Below, piece by piece: positions 26,552 through 33,527 of a DNA stretch of 64,000 nt. The notes under the pieces are model-generated. The model saw nothing but the letters and a program-made list of their open reading frames with translations. It made no database searches and had not been told where the DNA came from. How positions within the stretch are numbered: the first letter of the stretch is position 1; every line of letters starts with the position of its first letter. The stretch spans positions 744,001 to 808,000 of the forward strand of contig NZ_JAAOYV010000001.1 of assembly GCF_011759585.1 (NCBI RefSeq), written 5' to 3'. This DNA is from Frigoribacterium endophyticum. GTDB lineage: Bacteria > Actinomycetota > Actinomycetes > Actinomycetales > Microbacteriaceae. Made by a program: the position numbers and the translations under genes.

Positions 26552-27540
26552 CCACCCTGCCCCCCGTGCCCTCCGGGCTCCGCGGAGCCGTCGACCTCTC
26601 GTCGCTCGTCAACCGGCCGCCGGCTCCGGCGCCCGGGGCGCCTGCCGCCGGGTCGCCCGGCGCCCCGACGCCGCCCGACGGGGGAGCGCCCGCCGCCTCC
26701 GTCGCGGTGCCGGCGCTCGTGCTCGACGCGACGGACGAGACGTTCACGCAGTTCCTCGAGCTGAGCAACACCGTGCCCGTGATCGTCGACCTCTGGGCCG
26801 AGTGGTGCGGCCCGTGCAAGCAGCTCTCGCCGGTGCTCGACAAGCTCGTCGCCGAGTACGGCGGCCGCTTCGTGCTCGCCAAGGTCGACGTCGACGCGAA
26901 CCCGCAGCTGACGCAGGCCTTCCAGGCGCAGTCCATCCCGGCCGTGGCGGCCGTGATCGGCGGGCGCCCGGTGCAGCTCTTCGTCGGTGCCCTGCCCGAG
27001 GCGCAGGTGCGCGACGTGTTCGAGCAGGTGCTCGAGCTCGCCGCGCAGAACGGGGTCACCGGCACCGCGGTCGTCGACGGCGCCCCGGCGGGGGCGGGCG
27101 AGACGCCCGAGCCCGAGCCCGAGCCGCTGCCCCCGCACCACCAGGACGCCTACGACGCCATCGACCGCGGCGACTACGACGCCGCCATCGCGGCGTACAC
27201 GACGGCCATCGCGCAGGATCCTCGCGACCAGCTGGCCGTCGCGGGGCTCGCCCAGGTCTCGCTGATCTCGCGACTGCAGGGCGCCTCCCTGGCCGACGTC
27301 CGCGCCGAGGCCGCCGCGGCGCCCACCGACGTCGACGCCCAGCTGGCGGTGGCCGACCTCGACGTGAGCGGAGGCCACGTCGACGACGCGTTCGACCGGG
27401 TGCTGACGGTCTTCCCCTCCCTCGACCAGGAGGGGAAGGACGCGGCCCGCAAGCGCCTCCTCGAGTACTTCGAGATCGTCGGCCTCGACGACCCGCGCGT
27501 CGCGGCCGCCCGTCGACGCCTCACGATGCTGCTCTACTGA
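26548..27540 (+). CDS. Thioredoxin-TPR co-chaperone (CnoX/YbbN-like)
   Basis: A 330-residue protein: an Ala/Pro-rich N-terminus (1-55), a thioredoxin domain with active site EWCGPCKQL (Cys87, Cys90) and the cis-Pro SIPAVAAV, then TPR-like helices (about 195-330; DAYDAIDRGDYDAAIAAYT). E. coli CnoX/YbbN has this domain order and protects proteins from hypochlorite, handing them to GroEL or DnaK; here the complete CxxC could permit redox activity. ATG overlaps the upstream stop. Ended by a bidirectional terminator. Confidence 0.92.
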   Translation: MTTLPPVPSGLRGAVDLSSLVNRPPAPAPGAPAAGSPGAPTPPDGGAPAASVAVPALVLDATDETFTQFLELSNTVPVIVDLWAEWCGPCKQLSPVLDKLVAEYGGRFVLAKVDVDANPQLTQAFQAQSIPAVAAVIGGRPVQLFVGALPEAQVRDVFEQVLELAAQNGVTGTAVVDGAPAGAGETPEPEPEPLPPHHQDAYDAIDRGDYDAAIAAYTTAIAQDPRDQLAVAGLAQVSLISRLQGASLADVRAEAAAAPTDVDAQLAVADLDVSGGHVDDAFDRVLTVFPSLDQEGKDAARKRLLEYFEIVGLDDPRVAAARRRLTMLLY

Positions 27541-27567
27541 GCCGCCCCGCCCCGCCCCGCCCCGAGC

Positions 27568-27610
27568 ACGACGGAGCCCCCCTCGACCAGGTCGAGGGGG
27601 GCTCCGTCGT
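27568..27610. terminator. Bidirectional terminator between cnoX-like gene and glgB
   Basis: A perfect 20-bp stem (27568-27587 and 27591-27610) with a 3-nt loop CAG, between convergent genes. It is preceded by four CCCCG/CCCGC units (27545-27565). Confidence 0.92.
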
Positions 27611-27623
27611 GTGGGGCGTGCGC

Positions 27624-30194
27624 TCAGCGGCGCAGCTTCAGCCAGACCACGCCGAGCGGCGGCAGGACGACGTCGGCCGAGGCCGGGCGGCCCGCCCAGG
27701 GGGCGTCCGTGGCCGTGACGGCCCCGAAGTTGCCGACGCCCGAGCCGCCGTAGACCGTCGCGTCGGTGTTGAGGATCTCGTCCCAGGTGCCGGCCTCCGG
27801 CAGGCCCAGGCGCATCGTCTGCGGCACGCCCGAGAAGTTCGCGAGCACCGCGACCGACTCGCCCTGCCCCGACTTGCGGAGGAAGGCCACGACGCTCTGC
27901 TGCGCCGCGCCGCCGTCGATCCACTCGAAGCCCTCGACGTCGAAGTCGTGGGCCCAGAGGGCGCTCTCGCGGCGGTAGACGGCGTTGAGCTCGCTGACGA
28001 GGTCGAACACCTGCTGGTGCTCGGGGCGCTCGAGCACCGACCAGTCGAGGCCGTTCTCCTGGCTCCACTCGGTGGGCTGCCCGTACTCGGAGCCCATGAA
28101 GAGCAGCTGCTTGCCGGGGTGGCCCCACATGTAGGCGAGGTAGGCGCGGAGGTTCGCGCGCTTCTGCCACTCGTCGCCGGGCATCTTCTCGAAGAGCGAG
28201 CCCTTGCCGTAGACGACCTCGTCGTGCGAGATCGGCAGCATGAAGTTCTCGCTCCACGCGTAGTGGAACGAGAAGGTGATCTCGCCGTGGTGGTACGAGC
28301 GGTAGGCCGGGTCCTTCTCGACGTAGTCGAGGGTGTCGTGCATCCAGCCCATGTTCCACTTCAGGCCGAAGCCGAGGCCGCCCTCGCTCGTCGGGCGCGA
28401 GACGCCGGGCCAGCTGGTCGACTCCTCCGCGATCATGACGATGCCGGGGTGGCGCTTGTAGGCCGTCGCGTTCGCCTCCTGGAGGAAGGAGATGGCCTCG
28501 GTGGCCTCGCGGCCGCCGTGCTCGTTCGGCAGCCACTCGCCGTCGTTGCGGCTGTAGTCGAGGTAGAGCATCGAGGCGACCGCGTCGACGCGGAGGCCGT
28601 CGATGTGGAACTCCTCGAGCCAGTAGAGGGCGTTCGCGACCAGGAAGTTGCGCACCTGCGAGTCGCCGAAGTTGAAGACCAGCGTGCCCCAGTCGGGCTG
28701 CTCGCCGCGCCGCGGGTCGGAGTGCTCGTAGACGCTGCGGCCGTCGAAGTTGCCGAGCGCCCACTCGTCCTTCGGGAAGTGCCCGGGCACCCAGTCCATG
28801 ATCACGCCGACGCCCGCCTGGTGCAGGCGGTCGATCAGGTAGCGCAGGTCGTCGGGGGAGCCGTAGGTGCTCTGCGGGGCGTAGTAGCCGGTGACCTGGT
28901 AGCCCCACGAGCCGCCGAACGGGTGCTGCGCGAGCGGCATGAACTCGACGTGCGTGAAGCCGAGCGCGGTGACGTAGTCGACCAGCGGGTCGGCCAGCTC
29001 GCGGTAGCTCAGGCCGGGGCGCCACGAGCCGACGTGCAGCTCGTAGACGCTCATCGGGCCCTGGTGCTGGTCGGTCGCGGCGCGCTGCGTCATCCAGTCG
29101 TCGTCGGACCAGGCGTGCGCGGCCTTCGTGATGACGGAGGCGGTGGCCGGGGGCACCTCGGAGCGGCGGGCCATCGGGTCGGCACGGTCGACCCAGGCGC
29201 CGTCGGGCGTGAGGATCTCGTACTTGTAGGCACCGTCGACCACGCCGGGCACGAAGAGCTCCCAGATGCCGTTGCCGTCGAGCTTGCGCATCGCGTGGCG
29301 GGCGGCGTCCCAGCCGTTCAGGTCGCCCTTGACGCGGACGGCGTTCGCGTGCGGCGCCCAGACCGCGAAGGAGGTGCCGCGCACGCCCTCGTGCTCGCGC
29401 ACGTGGCTGCCCAGCATCTTCCAGAGCTGCTCGTGGCGGCCCTCGCCGAAGAGGTAGAGGTCGAACTCGGTGACCGTGGGGGAGAAGCGGTAGGGGTCGT
29501 CGGCGACCCAGGGAGAGCCGCCCTCGTAGGTGGCGGTGACCTCGTAGCCCCCGAGCGGCGCGCGGGCGGCGCCCTGCCAGAGACCGTGCACGAGGTGCTC
29601 GAGGGCGACGACCTCGCCGGAGGCGCCGGTGACGGTGACGGTCTCGGCGAGGGGCCGCACGACGCGGACGACGGTGACCCCGTCGCGCACGTGCTCGCCG
29701 AGGATGGCGTGCGGGTGGCCGTGGCGGCCCTCGACGGCGGCGAGGACCTCGTTCTCGTCGAGGACGGGGAGGGCGGCGGCCGGGGCCGGGGCCGGGGCCG
29801 ACTCGTCGACGCGGACGTCGGGCGGGGTCGGGTCCTCGGGGGCGGCGGTGGCGGGCTCGGGCTCCGGCTCCGGCTCGACCGCGAGGGCGGGCTCGGGATC
29901 GGCCGCCAGGGCGGGCTCGGGCTCGGGTGCGACGACGATCGGCTCGGGCTCGACGACCGGCTCGGGCTCGGGCTCGGGCGCGACGACGACCGGCTCAGGC
30001 TCGACGACGGACTCCGGCTCGGGCTCGACGGCGGCGGGCTCGGCCGCGGCGGGCTCGGCCGCCGGGGCCGTCCCCGGCGCGATGATCTCGTCGAACGACG
30101 GGCGGGCCGTCTCGGGCTCCGGGGCGGCGGGCTGCGCGGCGGCGCCGCGCCCGGGCTCCTCGGGCTGGGGCTTCGGGTGGCGGAAGATGCTCAT
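27624..30194 (-). CDS. glgB: 1,4-alpha-glucan branching enzyme, with long acidic-Pro N-terminal extension
   Basis: GlgB, making alpha-1,6 branches in glycogen. After about residue 145 it is a standard branching enzyme: CBM48 domain (FAVWAPHANAVRVKGDLNGW), GH13 barrel with nucleophile in IDGLRVDAVASMLYLDYSR, acid Glu in MIAEESTSW, ISHDEVVYGKGSL, and a C-terminal beta domain. The first 145 residues are unusual: SIFRHPKPQPEEPG then Ala/Glu/Pro/Val repeats such as VVEPEPVVVAPEPEPE. Total 856 residues versus about 700-730 usual. ATG follows GAGGAG by 7 nt. It lies 11 nt after glgE, likely one operon. Confidence 0.95.
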   Translation of the reverse strand: MSIFRHPKPQPEEPGRGAAAQPAAPEPETARPSFDEIIAPGTAPAAEPAAAEPAAVEPEPESVVEPEPVVVAPEPEPEPVVEPEPIVVAPEPEPALAADPEPALAVEPEPEPEPATAAPEDPTPPDVRVDESAPAPAPAAALPVLDENEVLAAVEGRHGHPHAILGEHVRDGVTVVRVVRPLAETVTVTGASGEVVALEHLVHGLWQGAARAPLGGYEVTATYEGGSPWVADDPYRFSPTVTEFDLYLFGEGRHEQLWKMLGSHVREHEGVRGTSFAVWAPHANAVRVKGDLNGWDAARHAMRKLDGNGIWELFVPGVVDGAYKYEILTPDGAWVDRADPMARRSEVPPATASVITKAAHAWSDDDWMTQRAATDQHQGPMSVYELHVGSWRPGLSYRELADPLVDYVTALGFTHVEFMPLAQHPFGGSWGYQVTGYYAPQSTYGSPDDLRYLIDRLHQAGVGVIMDWVPGHFPKDEWALGNFDGRSVYEHSDPRRGEQPDWGTLVFNFGDSQVRNFLVANALYWLEEFHIDGLRVDAVASMLYLDYSRNDGEWLPNEHGGREATEAISFLQEANATAYKRHPGIVMIAEESTSWPGVSRPTSEGGLGFGLKWNMGWMHDTLDYVEKDPAYRSYHHGEITFSFHYAWSENFMLPISHDEVVYGKGSLFEKMPGDEWQKRANLRAYLAYMWGHPGKQLLFMGSEYGQPTEWSQENGLDWSVLERPEHQQVFDLVSELNAVYRRESALWAHDFDVEGFEWIDGGAAQQSVVAFLRKSGQGESVAVLANFSGVPQTMRLGLPEAGTWDEILNTDATVYGGSGVGNFGAVTATDAPWAGRPASADVVLPPLGVVWLKLRR

Positions 30195-30205
30195 CGGGGT
30201 GCTCC

Positions 30206-32203
30206 TCAGGGGGCGCGGTTCAGGTCGACCGACAGCACGTGCACGGGCTCCGTGAAGGCGTCGAGTCGGACGTAGTTGTCGTCGGACCAGGTCCACTGCT
30301 GGCCGGTGATCAGGTCGCGCACCGTGTACGTGCCGCCCGGGCGCAGCCCGAACTTCGTCACGTCGAGGTGCACGGTCGTCTCGCGGGCCGAGTGGGGGTC
30401 GACGTTGGCGACGACGATGACGGCGTCGGCGCGGCCGCTGCGGGTGTGCGCGCGGCTGAGGTACTTCGAGTACACGAGGATCGCGTCGTCGTCGCTCGAG
30501 TGGACGTCGAGGTTGCGGAGTTGACGCAGGGCCGGGTGCGACGACCGGATCCGGTTCAGCTGCGTGAGGTACGGAGCGAGGCTGGCCCCCGCCTCCTCGG
30601 CAGCCTGCCAGTCACGCGGCTTGTACTCGTACTTCTCGTTGTCGATGTTCTCCTCGCTGCCCGGGCGGGCGACGTCCTCGAACAGCTCGTAGCCCGAGTA
30701 GACGCCCCAGGTCGGCGACGCCGTGGCGGCGATCGCGGCGCGCACCTTGTAGGCCGCGCGGCCGCCGTACTGGAGGTACGGCGTGAGGATGTCGTGGGTG
30801 TTCACGAAGAGGTTCGGGCGCAGCCAGCCGCTCGTCTCCTTCGACAGCTCGGTGAGGTACTCCTCGAGCTCCCACTTCTCGTTGCGCCAGGTGAAGTACG
30901 TGTACGACTGGTGGAAGCCGACCTGGGCGAGGGCCTGCATCATGGCGGGCTTGGTGAACGCCTCCGACAGGAAGACGACCTCGGGGTTCGTCTCGCGGAT
31001 CTCGTGCAGCAGCCACTCCCAGAAGCGCACCGGCTTCGTGTGGGGGTTGTCGACGCGGAAGATCGTGACGCCGAGCTCGATCCACCACCGCACGATTCGG
31101 AGGATCTCGCGGCTGATGCCCTCGTAGTCGTCGTCGAAGTTCAGGGGGTAGATGTCCTGGTACTTCTTCGGCGGGTTCTCGGCGTAGGCGATGGTGCCGT
31201 CGGGCAGCTGCGTGAACCACTCCGGGTGCTCGGTGACCCAGGGGTGGTCGGGCGAGCACTGCAGCGCCAGGTCGAGCGCGAGCTCGAGGCCGGTGTTGCG
31301 CGCGGTCTCGACGAACCAGCGGAAGTCGGCGACGGTGCCGAGGTCGGGGTGGATCGCGTCGTGCCCGCCGTCGGCCGAGCCGATGGCGTAGGGCGACCCG
31401 GGGTCGTTCGGGCCCGCGGTCAGGGTGTTGTTCGGGCCCTTGCGGAAGGTCGTGCCGATCGGGTGCACCGGCGGGATGTAGACGACGTCGAAGCCCATCC
31501 GCGAGATCGCGGGGAGGCGCCGGGCCGCGGTGCGGAAGGTGCCGCTCTTCCAGGTGCCGTCGGCCTGCTTCTTCGCGCCCTCGCTGCGGGGGAAGAACTC
31601 GTACCAGCTGCCCAGGCCGGCGCGGCTGCGCTCGACGCGGAGGGCCTCGGGCTCGCTGCGGGTGCGCAGGCTGCCGAGCGGGCGGGCCGCGAAGACGGCG
31701 GCGAGCCTCGGGTCGGTGGCCACGCGGAGGCGCGCGCCGGGGGTGAGGGACGTGTTGCCGAGCGCCTTGGCCGCGTCGGCGACGAGCGGGGTGTCGGGGT
31801 AGTCGCCCGCGGCGGCGGCCAGGAGGCGGCTGCCGAGTGTGAAGGTCACCTCGACGTCCAGCTCGGCCGGCACCTTGATCTCGGCGGTGTGCAGCCAGGT
31901 GGCCCAGTCGTCGGTGTAGCCCTCGACCTGCCAGGTCCAGTCGCCCTCGACCTCGAGCTGCACCTCCGTCGTCCACCGGTCGGTGCCGGGGAGGCCCGCG
32001 ACCATCGGGTGCCGGGTCTCGACGCCCTCCGGGTCGGTGAGCACGAGGTCGGCGCCGACGACGTCGTGCCCCTCGCGGAAGACGGTCGCGCCGAAGGGCA
32101 CGACCTCGCCGCTGAAGGCCTTGGTCGGGAAGACCCGGTCGGGGGTGGTCGGGGAGAGCGCCGTGACGGGGATCCGCCCGACTCTGGGTTCGTAAGCAGC
32201 CAC
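30206..32203 (-). CDS. glgE: Alpha-1,4-glucan:maltose-1-phosphate maltosyltransferase
   Basis: GlgE extends alpha-glucans from maltose-1-phosphate in the cytoplasm. The 665-residue GH13_3 enzyme has an N-terminal beta domain, MGFDVVYIPPVHPIGTTFRKG, LDLALQCSPDHPWV, the nucleophile Asp in ELGVTIFRVDNPHTKP, the acid Glu in VVFLSEAFTKPAMM, and SPTWGVYSGYELFE. GTG at 32203 is chosen because TAGCGT lies 7 nt upstream with no ribosome site, giving a leaderless mRNA. It leads into glgB. Genes that supply maltose-1-phosphate (treS, pep2/mak, or glgM) are not in this window. Confidence 0.96.
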   Translation of the reverse strand: MAAYEPRVGRIPVTALSPTTPDRVFPTKAFSGEVVPFGATVFREGHDVVGADLVLTDPEGVETRHPMVAGLPGTDRWTTEVQLEVEGDWTWQVEGYTDDWATWLHTAEIKVPAELDVEVTFTLGSRLLAAAAGDYPDTPLVADAAKALGNTSLTPGARLRVATDPRLAAVFAARPLGSLRTRSEPEALRVERSRAGLGSWYEFFPRSEGAKKQADGTWKSGTFRTAARRLPAISRMGFDVVYIPPVHPIGTTFRKGPNNTLTAGPNDPGSPYAIGSADGGHDAIHPDLGTVADFRWFVETARNTGLELALDLALQCSPDHPWVTEHPEWFTQLPDGTIAYAENPPKKYQDIYPLNFDDDYEGISREILRIVRWWIELGVTIFRVDNPHTKPVRFWEWLLHEIRETNPEVVFLSEAFTKPAMMQALAQVGFHQSYTYFTWRNEKWELEEYLTELSKETSGWLRPNLFVNTHDILTPYLQYGGRAAYKVRAAIAATASPTWGVYSGYELFEDVARPGSEENIDNEKYEYKPRDWQAAEEAGASLAPYLTQLNRIRSSHPALRQLRNLDVHSSDDDAILVYSKYLSRAHTRSGRADAVIVVANVDPHSARETTVHLDVTKFGLRPGGTYTVRDLITGQQWTWSDDNYVRLDAFTEPVHVLSVDLNRAP

Positions 32204-32210
32204 GGAGGCG

Positions 32211-32216
32211 ACGCTA
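32211..32216 (-). promoter_or_regulatory. -10 box for leaderless glgE
   Basis: On the minus strand TAGCGT precedes the glgE GTG by 7 nt. Confidence 0.55.
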
Positions 32217-32367
32217 CCCGGTATCGGGGGCAGCCGCTCCGGTGCGTCCCGCCGCGTGCGCGCCGCGGACGACGAGGAGGCGCGGTCGGCGCCCCGGAGC
32301 GGGCACGGGCGCCGAGGTGCACCGGTCCGTCCCCCGAACTGGGTCCATGCGCGTGCATCGGAAATGC

Positions 32368-32396
32368 TTGTCCGCACTTAGGGGGACCAGTAGTGT
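32368..32396 (+). promoter_or_regulatory. Plus-strand promoter in glgE-DUF1294 gap
   Basis: TTGTCC (32368-32373) and TAGTGT (32391-32396) with a 17-nt spacer form the best-looking promoter in the window, yet no convincing plus-strand gene follows before the convergent DUF1294 stop at 32698. The 494-nt gap (32204-32697) otherwise holds the glgE -10 box and, at its far end, a 16-bp tandem repeat. A short untranslated RNA is possible. Confidence 0.4.
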
Positions 32397-32638
32397 CGGG
32401 TCCGTCGAGAAGGCCAGCCCGCCTCGGAGCCTGAACCCTCCTGAGAGCCCGGCGCCCTCGACGCCTCGCACCACGAGGTGAACCGCACACGCGTCGTCCA
32501 CCCGGCCCCCGGTCAGCAGTGCCCGGGGCGGGCGGCGCCGTGCCGACGCGCGACGGAGCGTGCCCGGACCTAGCCCGAGCTGGTCCGGTCCGCACCGTCG
32601 ACCGCCGGAGGGGAGCCCGATCCCTTCCGGCGGGACGC

Positions 32639-32702
32639 GTGCGTCGGCCTCAGCGTGCGTCGGCCTCAGCGTGCGGCGGGCTCGGCGTGCGGCGGCGTCA
32701 GC
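32639..32702. repeat. 4 x 16-bp tandem repeat over DUF1294 stop codon
   Basis: Units read GTGCGTCGGCCTCAGC (twice, identical), GTGCGGCGGGCTCGGC and GTGCGGCGGCGTCAGC. The last unit contains the complement of the DUF1294 TGA (32698-32700). Confidence 0.9.
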
Positions 32703-33021
32703 CGCCCGGTGTCAGCACCAGGGCCACCACGACGCCCACGACGGCCACGTTCAGCACGACGGTCAGCACGAACGAGCGGCGGAACGACGCCTTGCGCGTC
32801 TTGTGCCGCAGCGTGCGCTGCGCGACGAGCGCCCCGGGCCAGCCGCCGACGAGGCCGAGGGCCAGCAGCGTCTGCTCCGGCACCCGCCGGGTGCGTCGCC
32901 GGGCCGCGCGCTTGTCGAGCGCGTAGACGACGACGGTCACCGCGTTCAGCACGAGCAGCGCCGCCCCGAGGGCGAGCAGCACGGCGGTGCCGATCGACGC
33001 GTCGGCGAGCAGCGGGGCCAC
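32698..33021 (-). CDS. DUF1294 membrane protein
   Basis: A 107-residue membrane protein of the DUF1294 family. Two to three helices (about 10-33, 50-65 and 84-103) flank the signature VVYALDKRAARRRTRRVPE, LLALGLVGGWPGALVAQRTLRHKTRK and SFRRSF. Function unknown; some relatives are fused to cold-shock domains, which is not so here. GTG start. The stop lies in a 16-bp tandem repeat. It starts 2 nt after the YbaK stop, so the two are cotranscribed. Confidence 0.88.
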   Translation of the reverse strand: MAPLLADASIGTAVLLALGAALLVLNAVTVVVYALDKRAARRRTRRVPEQTLLALGLVGGWPGALVAQRTLRHKTRKASFRRSFVLTVVLNVAVVGVVVALVLTPGG

Positions 33022-33023
33022 GC

Positions 33024-33527
33024 TCAGTCCCGCGCGACGGGCAGCAGCTGGGCGCCGGTGGCGCGCACGAGGTCGGCGGGGGCGATCTCGATGTCGAACC
33101 CGCGCCTCCCCCCGCTGACGAAGACGGTCTCGAAGGAGGCGGCGCTCGCGTCGACGACGGTCGCCAGCGCCGTGCGCTGGCCCACCGGGCTGATGCCGCC
33201 CACCACGTAGCCCGTGCGCCGCTCGGCGACGGCGGGGTCGGCCAGCGACGCCTTCCGGGCGCCGACGGCGGCCGCGAGGGCCTTGAGGTCGAGGCGCCGG
33301 GAGACGGGCACGACGGCGACGACGAGGGTGCCCTGCGCGTCGGCGACGAGCGTCTTGAAGACGCGCTCCTCCGAGAGGCCGAGCTCGGCCGCGGCCTCCT
33401 CGCCGAAGTTCGTCGCCGTGTCGTGGTGCTCGTAGGTGTGGGCCGTGAACGGCACTCCCGCGGCCAGGAGCGCGACGGTGGCGGGCGTGCCCGGCCCGCC
33501 CGCGCCTCCGGTGGGCTTCCTGGTCAC
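33024..33527 (-). CDS. ybaK: YbaK/EbsC-type Cys-tRNA(Pro) deacylase
   Basis: A 167-residue YbaK-family trans-editing enzyme that hydrolyses Cys-tRNA(Pro). Core motifs: HTYEHHDTATNFGEEAAAELG, VFKTLVADAQGTLVVAVVPV with the essential Lys, LDLKALAAAVGARKASLA, and GYVVGGISPVGQRT with FETVFVSGGRRGFDIEIAP near the end (given in part). GTG start overlaps the glgX stop (GTGA on the minus strand), so expression is tied to glgX; no functional link to glucan metabolism is evident. Confidence 0.93.
   Translation of the reverse strand: MTRKPTGGAGGPGTPATVALLAAGVPFTAHTYEHHDTATNFGEEAAAELGLSEERVFKTLVADAQGTLVVAVVPVSRRLDLKALAAAVGARKASLADPAVAERRTGYVVGGISPVGQRTALATVVDASAASFETVFVSGGRRGFDIEIAPADLVRATGAQLLPVARD

Noticed and set aside
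29860-30040. Short G/C-rich repeats that could suggest a CRISPR-like or satellite array
   Set aside because: They are the codons of the Glu-Pro repeats in GlgB; units are irregular and there are no spacers.
26802-30275. A 1157-codon plus-strand frame
   Set aside because: Runs opposite glgB and across the strong terminator at 27568-27610; low-complexity composition mirrors the glgB repeats.
32519-32926. Plus-strand open frames in the glgE-DUF1294 gap
   Set aside because: They run into the antisense of DUF1294, are Arg/Ala/Pro-rich as random frames here are, and lack ribosome sites.
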